Below are positions 50,481 to 64,000 of a DNA stretch of 64,000 nucleotides, one piece after another (within the stretch, counting starts at the first letter, position 1; each line of letters opens with the position of its first letter). A program made the position numbers and the translations under genes. The DNA lies in NCBI GenBank assembly GCA_013398015.1, contig VZRR01010238.1, positions 1,339,300 to 1,403,299 on the forward strand, in the 5' to 3' direction. Origin of the DNA: Oreocharis arfaki. Its lineage: Eukaryota; Chordata; Aves; Passeriformes; Paramythiidae. The notes beneath the pieces are model-generated. The model made no database searches and was not told where the DNA came from. It saw nothing but the letters and a program-made list of their open reading frames with translations.

Positions 50481-51170
50481 CCATAGAACCATAGACTATC
50501 CTGAGTTAGAAGGGATCCACAAAAGTCCAACTCCTGGCCTTGTATAGGACATCCTCAAGAGTCCCACCATGTGCCTGAGAGTGTTGACCAAGCTCTTCTG
50601 GAACTCTGTCAGGCTGGTGCTGTGACTATTGGCCTGGGGAGCCTGTTCCAGTCCCCAACCACCCTCTGGGGGAAGAACCTTTCCCTAATGTCCAAACTAG
50701 GCCACCCCTGACCCAACTTCAGGCCATTCCCTAAGGCCCTGCCACTGGTCACAAGAGCAAAGAGATCTGTGTCTGCCCCTCCTCTTCTCCCCACGAGGAA
50801 GCTGCACCTGCAATGAGCTCTCCCCTCAGTCTCCTCCACCTTGAGCAGAGCAAGTGCCCTCAGCCGCTCCTCACACGGCTTCCCCTCACCGTCTTCATGC
50901 CCTCCCTTGGATACTTTCTAACAGCTCAATATTGTGGTGCCCAGAACTGCCCCCAGACCTCGAGGTAAGGCAGCCCCAACGCAGAGCAGAGCAGGACAAT
51001 CCCCTCCTCACCCAGCTGGCAATAATGTGCCTGATGCCCCCGGGGACACACTTGGCCCTCGTAGCTGCCAGGGCACTGCTGACTCACGTTCAACTCGCCA
51101 TCAACCAGGGCCCCAGGTCCCTTTTTCTGTGGTGCTGCTCTCCAGCCCGAACATACAACCAGGGTAAATA
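50481..51170 (-). mobile_element. CR1 LINE, 5'-truncated 3' end
   Basis: Read on the minus strand, the segment shows the typical end of an avian chicken-repeat-1 non-LTR retrotransposon. Decayed remnants of the reverse-transcriptase ORF C-terminus lie near 51000-51170 (a frame resembling the QFWAPQ and RRLRGELIA stretches). Next come the familiar 3' region with ttcttcccccagagggtgg and ctggaacaggctccccagg, then caggagttggactt, and a terminal ccttctaactcaggatagtc followed by a degenerate ATTCTATG repeat. The frames are broken by stops, so it is dead. It lies inside intron 1 in the same orientation as MYO1E. The 5' boundary is approximate. Confidence 0.93.
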
Positions 51171-54100
51171 CTATACTTCAAATAAACCTGAGCACTTAAG
51201 TGAGAAAAGCTTGTTTTCTACAAAACATGCAGTTTTATGTATCGTATAGTGAAAAAATCCATCACACATTGGGCACAGGATCTTCAATCATCCCAGCCAT
51301 CTGCCTGTGCCTTTTTCTTTCCTCTACAAAACGTTAATTTGAACAACTATGTTATGCAGCTAAGCATGTCTCATCCAGTTAATGAAAGCATCTCTTAAAA
51401 ATCGGCAGATTAAAGAATCAGACTATTAGACATGCAGATGTGCTTCTGCATACTCCTTGTGCAATGTCTGACTGCCAGAATAATTTTGTTTCTGCTGAAA
51501 CACAGTAAGAAGAACAGGAGGCAGCCTGCAGCTATCTTGCTTTGCAATTTGCTCCTGTCAAATCTCAATGTTTAGCAAGGGTTGATTTGCATAGCACTTG
51601 CAGGGGAGAGCATCAGGTAAAGCCCAGATTTCTAGAGGACAAGAGCAGTAATTTAGTCACGGATGAGTCAGTAATTGCCAGTTTAGCAGAAGTGCAATCA
51701 AAAGGGACAAAACCTTGCAAATAAAGCAAATAAAGTGTCAAAAGTTTTGGTTATTTGTGGTGAAAAAAGGTGCCACAGAACATTTTGCACGTAAAAGTTG
51801 AGTCCAGTTGTAAAGCAGCTGTATTGCTTCTAGACAGTGTTGACAGCAGGTTCAAAAATGCTCTGCATTTTAAATCATTTGGTGACAGCTAGCATGACAG
51901 AAAGGCTTTCCTGTATCTTCTAAGACACACTTGTGGTCTGTGGTATACAGGCAATACCTAATATCACCTATTCCATAGATTCCTACTAGAGATCTATCCT
52001 CAGGGATGTTCTGCCTATGTAGTGCTAATGCACCAATTATTTATATCTTTTATTGCACTTTCAAAAATTCTCCAGCACTCCACAGCAGCAGCTGTAAGGA
52101 CTACTATGAAATAAAAAATTATTTGTAAGCTACTGCTGAAGTCACACATTTCATATACAGGCATTTAAGTAACAACAGGACTTATTCACATAACCAGGTT
52201 CATGAATTACAAATGTACGTATGTACATGCATTTTCATCTCCACGACCTTACTGCAAAGTACAAAACAGAACTTCTTTGCCTTTATACAATGTTTCATTG
52301 CAAGTTTCCCCGTAGTATGTACTGCCATGGAAATCCGCACTTTAAAGAGGACCAGAAAAATGATCCAGTGTTTACACAGACCATTGCCTGAGCAAGCCTA
52401 AATCTATTCAGAACTACTAGTAAAAGCATAACTTAGACATCACACTATTATAGATAACATTTAAGGAATAAACCCCCAAAATCGTCCTGAAAGCCTGTAA
52501 TGAAGTGGAGCATCTCCTTTAGCATTTGCAGCTGAAGACAAAAGACTTCTGCAAAGGCTTGCTGAGAGCTAAAGATATAGAAGGGAAGGCATGAGGAAGG
52601 CAACTGTAGAAGGTGAGAGCTAAGACCAGAGTCTGGCCAAGTATTTCAAAGCCACATGGCTGATCTGCGGGAAGGAGAACAAATACACATTTCCTATACA
52701 AGGTTAGAATCAGAGAAGGTGTCAGACTGAACCAATTCCACCAGCAATATTAAAGGCTCATAAACAGATTGAAAGAGCACTACTAAGGTAGAGCTGAAGG
52801 AGCAGAACTTCACATGGAAATTGGAAGCAGCTTGCCTGGACCAGACTAGGCTGCCACCATCTTGCCAGCCCAGACCATTCCACCATTCCCTGTTAGATTT
52901 ATTTCCCTTATTCTCTTTCCTGTTCGAGAAAGTTCTGTCACTCAGCCTACTGTAGACCAAGGCACATTTCCCTCACAGAGGGCACAACGTAGTTTGCATG
53001 TACCATCTATCAAACCCAGCAGAGAATTCCAGCCCTTTCTCACACCATAGATAATTCAGGCTCCTAGGAGAGCTCCACAGCACAGTCCATGGCAGCTGTT
53101 AGGAACATGCCTCAGATATATTCCCCACTCTGTCCTTACTAAAACGGCACCAGAACAAAACATCCACAGTGATCACAAGGGCTCTGCACAGCTTTGTTAC
53201 TTCGAGAGGTTCTTCCATGCTGTCACACTGGAGACTGGAGGACAGAACAGGAGTAAGGCAGCAAAACTGTATGTTTTACTACACCTATAGTAGCAAATGG
53301 ATAGAACAACAAAGTACTCTCCCCACCTGTCAGTTTTAATACTTACAATGCCCTGACCTGCCCTGACTTAAAACATCACCTTAAAAAAACCCCAAACTAG
53401 TTAGTTTTAGTTCTTGAATATATTCCAAAGTCTTCAAAAATACCAAGAAAGAAAAATAAGAGCTTAGGCATCTAATTGAGGTGTCATGCAAAAAAAAAGC
53501 AGGTTGTTCATTCAAATTAGGTTGACTTCTACTCCCCTGAAGAGTTTCAATTGGAATTGCAAAACAAGCCCTAAAAGGACACAATTAGCTACAGAATGTA
53601 GTTTCATTGTTCACTGTATCCTGTTACCAGCTTGAATATAATTTTAGCTACTAAATTTGAGCGTCTTTGTTTTAGTAATCAGATGATATTAATTTCCCCT
53701 TTGTTTTTTTCTTTTCCTGTTTGTACACCTGCACTCTCAACGAGTGAAGGGCAACAGGATTCATATTTTAGAGCTAACCTACTACTCCACACCTGTAAAG
53801 AGCAGGATGATAAAATATTTTCAAAGGCTTGGAGGAAAAAAAACCAATCCAAACCAAACACCATAACCTTGACGTCTAACTTTAAGATCTTAGTTACCAG
53901 GTAAAATAATCTCGAAATAAAAATGTACATTCTTCCAATACACTGTCTGCTTCAGGTGCAAAATTAACAGCCATAGCTACCTCACCACAGGTAGTCAACA
54001 TCACAATTACTGACTCTCCACCTACATATTTTCAAGTGCAGACTAGGAAGAACGCCCCAGCATCTTAAGTGTTTCTAGAATAGTAAAAGTTAATACTGGT

Positions 54101-57100
54101 ATTTTTGACTGAATTCTCCCCCCATACTAAGTTAAGAGCTATTTAACCATTTTTGAGAATCAGAGGTCCAGTACAAACCACAATAGGTGGGTTACAGTCA
54201 AACTGACAGGACCAGTTTTGCTTGCTTTGTCCCTCCCAGTCGCAGGCTGAACTCCGGCCACACTCAGAGAAGCCCCCTCCCCCTGAGGTGGAGGTTAAAG
54301 CCTGTTGACTGCTTCATTTTAAATGTATTCCGGTCTGAGAACAGACCCACAGATGGGACAAGCCAAGTGAAAAAGTCACCTAATGGCCTCGGGTGCAAAA
54401 ACACCTCAGCCTGCTGTATCATTAAGAAATTATCTGAACAAAAGAAAACCAGATTTCAGTAGGTGAACACTCTCGAGGTGTGTCAGACTAAATAGCTCTT
54501 CATGACTAATTCATTAATTGTGGTAACAATATGCTTCTCCATTACATTCAAACTACCACCTTCAGATATCCCTCAGAACATCCTCAGTGGTTTATGAAGT
54601 ACCTGCCTGTACTCTAAGGGTACAGGCTGTGCTGGCAGTACAGCCCAAACAGACTTGCTTCAGCACTTGTCAGCTTTCACACCATTAAGTCTCTTTTCAG
54701 AATCAACAGCTCTTAAATTCCTCTACCCAAAAGAAATGCTCAGGTCTGGGGGGAAAAAAAATTATTCATGTCTTTAAACTTATCCTGTGACACTGAAACA
54801 GGGATTTAAAACTCTGTATTGTTTTCTGGATGGATTTCAGACATTCATTTCTTAATTCGAACTGGAAGTTTTTAGTTCTGTCAAGACTGTATCCATAAAG
54901 GATTAATTTTAGGCATTCTGACACAAGCAGCTGAATTTATTTAGTCTCAGTTTAAGTACAGATTGCAGTAATTAAGAACAAGAAAAGGTCAATCTCAGGA
55001 CTACTAAAATAACAATTAATTTCTACAGTCCTTAGTTTGTCTTTTTACAGGTGAATTGCATGAGAGCAGGTAAAGCAGCATGCTATTCCAGCAGGAAGTA
55101 GTGCCTACATTGTCAGTGATTACAGTGCTTTTCTGAAATATATTGTATTTGCTTCTTTCCCAATATGGCTTTAATAGCAACCACATGAAAAAGCAGATTT
55201 AGGGCTCAGGGTTCCCTCCTCACTCCTAGATCTGTACGGAAGACATGAGCCCTTACCAGTAAAGGTCTCAGGAAAAACACCAAGGAGAAAGTTAGGAGAT
55301 GCAACTGAGTTGATGTTCTAAAATACTGTTTCCTTTTCCACAGTTAGACTTGAGTGTCCATTTCACTAAACGTACTTAGTAACACTCACTAATTCGAACT
55401 CTTTATAGGACAAAATACACCACTAGTAACGTGTAGACCAATGGAAGCTCCACTGGAGAACAAGGATTGGTAACCATGTAAATACAAGCTCTTAGTATTG
55501 TGAGGAGTCAGGCCCACTTATCTTAAGGGACCCCACCAGTGCCACCAACCATCACTGTAACTCCAGGCAGAAAACTGCAATGTGCACAGCTGCAAAGGGA
55601 GTGGACCCCTGTGACTCTGCCAAGACTAAGCCATGGTTGGAGGCATGTTAAATTGGCCAGGAACACTGTATCACCCCTCTCCTTTAGTGAGGGATGTCCA
55701 TTCTGTCTAGAACAACACCAAATATGGGAATAAGTAGCCACGGTCCTGCTTCCTCTCAAGGGCTCCTAGAATATACCAAGAATAAAAACACAAAGTAAAC
55801 GACAGGAAGAAACCACTGCTGGTCATGAACTTACTTCTGCATATTGAGATCAGGTCTCTGTGGACTGGGTGTGCTGGTATTTCAGGCATTAAGAACCCTG
55901 GAACCAGAATTCCTATTACCACTAGAAAAGCTTTAACAAATAGTACTCATGGGAACAGTGTTAAGACTCCTGGAGCAGTCAGCTGGGTAACTGACACTGG
56001 AACTGGCAAACCAAGTACTCCTTTCAACATTAAAACTGCCAGTTACCAATAGTCCTATCTATGGGAAATAATTAATCCGTTCACTCTCTGCTACTGAAGT
56101 TTACACTTTATAGCCTCGTAAGAGCCTCACACACTTCATTACATATTCCTGAGACTGAGGCCAAAGTCACCAGGGCCTGTAGTAAGCCCTGTAGAGAACA
56201 CATATTCTGAGTGTTTGAAGGCAGCTTCAAACTAGAACAGATTAATCTCCTTTACTGTATATACTTTTTAAAACCACAACAGAAGCCATTTAAGTTTTAT
56301 CAAATACAAGTTTTGCTGGCCACATACCAGAATATACGCTGATTTGTTATTTAAAGCAAGTATCAAACTGGGAAAATTCTTATTTTCTCCAATAGACTGA
56401 ATCTAGTACTTTATTGCTATGCAGATATATATCACAGAATGCTGAGAGACAAGAGCAACAGTTATATACAAATATCTAAGCTGCTTAAGAAACTAGGCTC
56501 AGTTGTTAGAAACAGAACTCAACGTTATCTCGAGTTTCACATACTGGATACTCAGGTACTGTCAAGTCCTCTTTCACTTGTAGGTACACTTCTGACCTGA
56601 CTTGCTCTGCTGAAGACCTATCCCTGCCTTCCTTCTCATCTGAAAACGGTTCATGTTTCAAACTCTGTGGCTGCAACTCAATGCTGAGACAAAAAACAAC
56701 TAAAGCACAGCAAAACAGCAAAAGCAGTGGCCTCTCCTACAATGAAGTCATTCTCCCCACTCCCAGCTCTGCTTCAAATGGAGCTCAAGCTTTTGCTCAT
56801 TAAAGGCCAGACCTCCGCTCAGACCTCCACAGACATACACAGAGCCATAACCGGATCTCCATTTGTTACAAAACATTCCAGTCCACTTTTTTCCCCATGT
56901 CAAGTCTAATGCTTAAAAACCATAACAAATAGTACAGTCTGTAGAAGTTACTCCAACTTCTATTTGCTGGCACTCTCTTCCTAAAACCAGAACCACCAGC
57001 ACGGCCCTGGGTTCTGACAGGGCTCGAAACCACTGTTCCTGACGGGACTTTGCCCCCAGCCACTGACAAGCACTGGCCACCAAACATGCCCAGGGGGCTG

Positions 57101-60100
57101 CTGAGTCCCATCCTCAGCTGGGAGAACGTCCCTCACAGCAGCACTGCGTGCCAAGGCCATCCCTTGCCTGTGCACCCAGCAAAGGTGGCAGCAGACAGCT
57201 GAGATTCTGAACTCCAGCTACCCCAGGAAAAAGCAGGAAGAGATGCTCTGCAAAGCCAACAGCCACAGCAGAGCAAATAATGGCCAACAGTCTGGGTACA
57301 GCTCAGGATAGAATTACGCATTTTTAGCTCTTTTGCAATAGATTTCCTGGCAGATTTACGCTGCTCCTCTACAGAAGGAGGCTGATGCTTCCCCCTCCAC
57401 CAGGGCCAATCAATTCCAAAAAGGCACCTTGCTTCAGTCTACTGAAGTCCTGCAGGATACACAAAAACCAGCCAGGATCCCCTCAAAAACTGAACACATC
57501 CAAATTGCCCTACTCTGATAAGCTATTTTTGCTTTTCCACTGCAAAGACCAGAATGTTTTCATAGGAATCTTTGGTTTGCTGAATCTAGCAATTACTAAC
57601 CAATATAGCAGTTCTCAGTGTATACTTAAATTTGAGGGGAAGCACTGAAAAAGGCTTTGGAGACTACCAACAACACTGCATTGAGTCGTGGAAACATGAC
57701 TGTGAGTAAGGCACAGTTTTTAAGTGGAGAAAATACATCTAGCTGAAGTAATTCTGTTCTTAGTGGGTGTACTATATTTTAATTGGCAAAGTCAAATATT
57801 TGTTTTCTTAGACTTAGGCAATTCAGAATTCAGGAACTAATCAAGTTTACATGCGAAGTGGGATATTTCATGGTACAGAAGCTGTAAGTAATAAAATAAT
57901 GCATAGTAATATATCAGTTTACATAGCATCCAAATTATGGCAGGAAAGATATCTGAAGTTTCCTGACAGGAGTAGTGTATTAACTTAACTTGCTCTCATA
58001 AAAACTGCACAGTCAAGAATCAACAAAAAATACAGAACTAAGTAGGATACAAGGGTCTAATATAACTATGGATTCCCATGACCAATTGTTTTTCCTAGAT
58101 GATTGTATCCTATCACTGATTCCTTCAAAACCATGATCTACATTTAGCTAGACAGCAGAAATAATTACACGAAATCCATGTTTCATTTGCCTACCCAGAA
58201 GATATCATGGAATAAGCTACTAATTCAGACTATGTAGACAGTCTGTACCTCTGTGTGCTGAAAGCAAGAATGGGTGGGTTTGTAGCTTTATATCCTTTCT
58301 GGAATGAATCTAACCACATTTTTAATTTTCCATTTAATCTAAGTATATCTGTAGCATAAGTATGATTGTTTTCAATTAGTGTTATAAATACTTTTGCACA
58401 TTTCTCCTCCTTTAGGTATGTGCTGAATACAGGTGGGGATCAGTACAGGAAAACAAATTCTTTCACAATTAATTAACAGACAAATCAAATACTTCTCAAA
58501 TACTGAAAGAAAAAAAAAATACTTAAACTTAGAAGTAGGCACTTGCTTTTGAGTCCCATGAAATGGCCTTTAAGATTAGGTTTAGAGAAAGTTCTCTTTC
58601 AATATGCCTCAAGAACACTGCTTCCACTTAAGAAAGGAAGTATCTTCCAGTTCATATATCAAAACACCTGCAACAAGATAGTCCAAAACCCAAGTGATCA
58701 GGAGGTGACCATGCTAGTGTGTGCCAAAAGAAGCACAACAGCTCAAAGATGTTTACAGTACTTAGGTAAACTTTTGTCCTCAGAATGTTCCTACTACCCC
58801 TCAGAGCAGCAGTACTTGCACAGCAAATGAGCTATCAAAGAGTCCAGGGCTCACAACCCCAGGGACTCCAAACGTGTGGGCAGCACTAAACAAACTGCAT
58901 CTGTGCACTTCTTTACAAAGTCAGGAATAACATAGGGTTGCAAGTTATTGCAAAAGCAAATTTGGAAGCACTTAAGCATTTGTGCAGACTTGAATCCTTC
59001 AAGGCAGGGAAAAAAAAAACAAAACAAAACAAGATGAGACAAGTTCTTGACTACCGCTTGGCACTGCAAATACATTACTGACAAGAAGTTCCAACTTCCA
59101 TCTTTCTGTATTTCTGCTATCAGCAATATCCAACTCAAAGCACAGGAAAAGACATCAATCACTGCAAAAGATAACAGCGCACATTGGTAAACTGCCTAGA
59201 ATTTAAAGCCTCACAAATACTGTGGAATGTCAGTCTGAAAACAGAAGACTGTCCTAGGGTGCAAGATCAAACATCAGGCAGTGTATTTTATAACACACAA
59301 GCAGGAAAGGCTTTAAAGCTGTTGAAAACATTTTGCTTGTTTTATAGAGGGTATCAGGCTGCATTGTTCAGACTTGAATATGACTTCAACACTTAAATTA
59401 GACAAGGCTGACCAAGAAGTGGTTACAGACTCAGGCTCAGCTGATGACAGTGATTCAGTGAGTGGTTCTGAGCTGGCAAGGAAAAAAAGCCCCACACTTC
59501 CTGTACAGGGACAAGTGCAGCAAGTCACTACGAGACTGCTAATCCTGTTTGAAGGATGCCAACAAAAACCTCTCATTTAGGCTTCAGATTGCTGAAAAAA
59601 GCATGAAAATAGCTTCTAAAAGCACATGTTTTTGCCTAAACTATTTATGTCCCCTTTTTTTGAAGGAGTCTAAAGAAAAACATCTATCATCACTCCATTC
59701 CAAAGCCACTGCACTGTTCCCCTGACAGCCAGAAGTGGCTTTCACCAGACACTTCTGGCAGCTGAAAAATCACACACATGACAGGAGAGCAGAGCACCAG
59801 ACCTATTTTATAATCCTTTTGACACTTCCAGGACAGTGTTGATCACGAAGTATGCTCAAGATCTGCTAATATCTGGCTTTAACTTCCAAGTTCACATTTA
59901 GTTGCTGAATTGAAGAAGTTATGTCAATAGATAAGTCTTTGTACTTTAAAAGCAACTTTTAAGCAGGCTTCCCAGTAAGCATCACTTCTGATAGCTCTGA
60001 CTCGCGTTCCAACTGCCAACACTTATTTCCTTGTCAGTTCTCATGTTTGTCGCTTTAAAAAGTATTTTCACTTTCAACTAAAAAAAATTAAATTCAGAAT

Positions 60101-63100
60101 TAAAAAAAAAAATACACTGCATAGTTTACAAACCCAATCCACAAGTGGTTTTAGTATCAATCAAATGCTGCTGTGTCTTTGGGAAAAAACCCTTAACCAT
60201 ACCCTTCTTCCTAGGCTGTTTACATCAAACTATCTTGGGTTTAGATGTACTTGCTTGTGTAGAGAACACAAGTCAAACTCAAAAGTCATTTACACATTTA
60301 TATATAAAACACCTTTTCCTATCACAGCAATGACTTAGTCAAGCAGAGAGAACGGATCCCAGGCACTGCCAGGACTTGACTGCACACCTGGCGTCCCCAG
60401 GGGGTATTCACAGTTTTAAAGTGAGGGAGGAAGGCAGCAGGTGGAGGATGGGAAAGCTGGAAGATGAGGATGAGTCAGGAGACGAATGACAACCGTACTT
60501 CCTGGGCAGGACAGTAATTGGTGTCTCAGGAACGTGCGGAAGGCAGCAGGAGATGGGAAAGACTGAACCAAGCCCAGGAAGGTCTGACTAAAATACAGCT
60601 CCTCACACCCAAGCTGTCCCAGGAGTGCCATGGGAGGCTGAGGTTGAGGTGAATGTCTGAACAAGTCCTCAGAGACACCTCTCAGTTCTCATCTTAAGAG
60701 AGGGAGAAAATTCTTGTTCACTTCCTGCTATATTTCTCTGATATTTACAAATACTTTTACAGCCATAATAGAAATAATAAAAGCCAAATGACACACTACA
60801 GCTACCCAGAGTCCTTTGACTACAGCAGGCACCCCATACACCTGGAATACTTCCCCATACACACGCAGTACAAAAACCCACTTCCATCACAGCTGATTGG
60901 AATACTGGTCATTTGCTAGTGACCAGCATCAACCAGAAAAGCTCCTTGGCAGATCACAGGCAGTGAGGAAGTGAATGGCATCCAACAGATGAGAAAATGT
61001 AAGAGAATCCTTATACAATTTTCCCTGAAAGGTTCAGCCTTTTATGCTGAGGTAAACCTTCGATGCTCACGTTCATGGTGAGAGCTTAGACAGTATGAAG
61101 TGGCTTAATTCAAAGAGCTAACAGTAATGCAAGTCAACCCTTTCTTACCAAAGCCTACGCCTGGATTTCCATGCTTGCAGAGGAACTGAAATATTTTCCA
61201 AATCCTTATTTTTGTAGCACACACATATAAACACACACTCCTCCCAGTTCCAAAAACTGCTTCAATTTTACTGCTTCTAGTCTTGCACAGTTAATTCCCA
61301 GAACAAAACCCTTGTTAATTAGGTGCAAAATCCCTTTCTAACACAGTTTTAATGCCTTTCAGTAGCCACACACCACCTACATCTGGAATGCAGCTTCCTA
61401 AAAAAAGCAGACTGAAGTATTGCTCTATAAGAGTGTTTCAGGAAACAGAAAAGGAAAGCAGACGAATTTGTAATTTATAAGCCATTTATTGTGGCAATAA
61501 CCAGAACCAAAAGGTAAGCAAAAGCCTGGCAACTTGCAGGCCAATTCCAGGCCGGTCTCCATCAGCAGAACTACAACGATCTGTGCCCAGAACTCATTTG
61601 GTAACTACAGGGAACTCGCTCCCAGGGTTAGCCTGGAAAAGTAAGAGCAAGAAGCCCAGGAGGAAAGATCAGCTCTTATCTTTTTGCTCCCTTCCTCATT
61701 ATATGCAGCAACTAAGTTAGGCTTTATTAATATTAAGGATTCTTCTGTAACTCTGAAGATGTTTATTTACATGTTCTATACATTAGTATCATTAATGGAT
61801 ACATGCATACTATTTTAGAACACAAATCCAAACACACAGGCATTTCGTATTCCTTATGCTGAAATTAGGACTACCAAACCCTTTATTCTTTACAATATAC
61901 CTTGGATAGAGCAGTGCATGACCATTTAGATCAACGACACTTTTAGACTAACTCCTATGACTGAAAAGAAAATATACTGCTATTTATGAAGTCAAATTAA
62001 TTTAAATTATTACAAAAGGTGATAATAACAATTCTGTAAAGAGATGTACAACTTTTTAGTGTTTCAAGCAAAGTAACATACTTTCCATGTTAAGATAGGA
62101 ACATTACTAAGATTTTACTGAAACCTCGTAAAAGCTTAACATTCCATGTGTTAACCATGACAAAACTCGTTTTAACTTCACCTATGCCACACATGCAGCA
62201 ATGCTCTAAGAACAAGGCAGTGAGACTGGTGAATGTTATTCCTTTAAGGTAAGAAAAAGTGGCTACAAAGAGCTTAGTTAAACTACTAATAGTATTGCCA
62301 CCCCATCTCCTTCACAATAAATTATGTATGTAGAACACATCTGGAAGGCAAACGAGATGAGAAAAACGCCTAAGAAATACATAAATACACAATCACATGT
62401 TCAGTTTTCAGCTGCAAAGGTTGCATTTGAGTAACATTCTGCGTTAGGTAGAGTCTTCTGAAAAAGTGCTCTAACATACACAATATATCCATAAATCACT
62501 CTAGAGGTCTAAACAAAGACAAGCATGCACACAATGCAAGCCTAAACAAAACACATCAAGTATGAATCACTAGCTTTACTACTGAACATGCTGCTGTGTT
62601 TTAGTATATTTTATATATCAGCCAGAAAGAAACATCATATAGCTGGAAGATTTTTCCATTAATGCACCTCTAGACATAACGCAAAGCACATGCTGTTACC
62701 CTGCCTAGTATTCCACACTTGGCAGAAAGCAAGGTTTGAGCTTAGGCTACTGTCTGCAACACCAGACAGAAAAGCACCCTTCAAATACAGAAGCATCACT
62801 GTCTTGCTTGTGACTACCCTGCAGAAAAAAAAGACTTAAGATAATATAAGGTCCCAGTTCCCATCACACATTCACTATTTCAGGACTGAATCCTAAAGGC
62901 CAGCAAGTCCCCTAAGGCTAATCCAGTCTTTCATTTCTGCAGATTTTCATAGGCACTACATGGAATCAAGACATCCTCAGCTTCTTGCTGGACTGGGCTA
63001 TAAATATCTGCCCTCTTCTGATGTCAAACTGCTTTAAAAAGGTTCCTTTTAAAAAATCAGCCTTCCATCTTTGCTGAAAAGGTGGAAAGAAGAAGACACC

Positions 63101-64000
63101 AAGTATGCCCAGATAAAATGCACACACTAACTGCAGTGTTACAGAAAAATGCTTAGCATTGAAATACTGGTTAAAAGTAACACAGAAACACATTGGGTTT
63201 TTTAACATAAGCGTATTAGACATCCCTGGCTTGCTCAACAACTTGTGAGCTAATCCAGATACTGCTGATCCTGCCTTCTCTTGCGAGCTTTCCCTTCTTA
63301 CTCTGCCCAACAAACTGGTACAAAACTCCAGTAAAAGTACTCTGGAACAGAGATTATGCAAAAGCAGGCAAAGTTGGTCACTGATGGGTTGTTGTTGGGG
63401 TGGAGCATTTATTTAATTCTGTGGTTGGCTTTTTTTCTAAATATAGTAGCAGTTTATGCCTTAGAAAATATCTGCTGATTGACATCCAAAGTTTTATCCT
63501 TAGAAGAGTCAAAGCCAGCTGACAGTACTCAGAGGAATCATCTTTCCCTGAAGACTAAAGAGCTACTTTAAATGAAAGGTCCAAGATCATTTTTGTAATG
63601 TGGTACAGATTCTCTATCCAACTCAAAATCCTCCAATGCATCTCCATGAACTACCCCATGACACGAAGGTTCAAACTCACAGTATACCAGCATAAAGTTC
63701 AGCTGACCATATGCTTCCCTTTCAAGCAAGTTCCGGGTTAGTTTCATCATGAGGCTTCCTGCATGTTATGGATAAGAGTCCTTCACTGGAGTGGGACTAC
63801 GTAGCACTGATTTAATACCCAGTTTTTGAAGACTTACAAGCTGCAGCTAAGATGTTAGAGGCTTTCAGGATTTTTTTATTTTGAATTTAAAACATCAAAA
63901 CACAAAGTTAACAAAATGGATGCATTTCAAGAGCAATTTTCAAGTTGCCAGACGTTCCTTAGACTTGTTAGCTTTACTAAAGTTTTGCTCTGCTGTTGCT

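Larger units (their letters stand above)
36006..64000 (-). other. Presumed MYO1E intron 1 (open at right edge)
   Basis: No further myosin exon is visible to the right of exon 2, and first introns of MYO1E genes are very long (family knowledge), so this 28 kb is most simply intron 1. It is largely AT-rich unique sequence. GC-richer patches with accidental open frames lie at about 38280-38820, 39240-40130, 41700-41960, 43060-43780, 45180-45640, 50480-51170 (a CR1) and 60360-60650. From about 51200 to 64000 I recognise no transposon, exon or RNA gene. A second gene or a non-coding transcript in this stretch cannot be excluded by eye. Confidence 0.75.

Noticed and set aside
55820..56052. Plus-strand 75-codon frame that at first glance looked like a retroelement fragment
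   Set aside because: No LTR, primer-binding site, conserved motif or neighbouring frames. The resemblance was too weak to name anything.
58543..58830. 95-codon plus-strand frame following an A-run at 58510
   Set aside because: I considered it as a processed pseudogene, but there is no recognisable parent protein, and the A-run precedes the frame instead of following it.
59374..59580. Short Ser/Asp-rich plus-strand frame
   Set aside because: It looked protein-like (DSGSADDSDSVSGSELARKK), but it has no splice-site support and no identifiable family.

Overview
The window is vertebrate nuclear DNA, most likely from a bird. The evidence is a split gene with short exons and GT-AG introns, interspersed AT-rich non-coding DNA, and a 5'-truncated CR1 LINE whose 3' end carries the degenerate ATTCTATG-type terminal repeat typical of avian CR1. 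There is no bacterial, viral or plasmid gene organisation, and no CRISPR array or prokaryotic operon.

One gene is supported: MYO1E (unconventional myosin-Ie, a long-tailed class I myosin), on the minus strand from the left edge to position 36005. I resolved 20 consecutive exons, numbered 2 to 21 on the assumption of a single upstream exon carrying the ATG. Every one has AC on the left and CT on the right as read on the plus strand (GT donor, AG acceptor), and the phases join without error. They encode 2275 coding bases, residues 2 to 759. The numbering reproduces landmarks of human MYO1E: the P-loop at 112-119, Ala159 and Tyr695. The window therefore holds the whole motor domain, the single IQ motif and the first residues of the TH1 tail. 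The rest of TH1, the proline-rich TH2 and the SH3 domain lie beyond the left edge.

Layout: 1-11000 holds the IQ, converter and last motor exons with introns of 0.7 to 3.7 kb. 11-26.4 kb holds most motor exons, densely spaced. 26.4-36.0 kb holds the N-terminal motor exons separated by larger introns. 36006-64000 is apparently all intron 1: no exon is supported there, and the first exon and promoter are presumably further right. That intron contains the CR1 copy (about 50481-51170), a damaged tandem repeat with the window's only ambiguous base (37406), and a compact CpG-dense segment near 40.0 kb.

I found no convincing new biological system. The items most worth checking are two splice-site arrangements inside the motor exons (a cag/ttttag tandem acceptor before exon 10 and overlapping donors after exon 15), an exon-like segment in intron 9 that would act as a poison exon, two CpG-dense islets in introns 4 and 1, and the unresolved tandem repeat at 37.4 kb.
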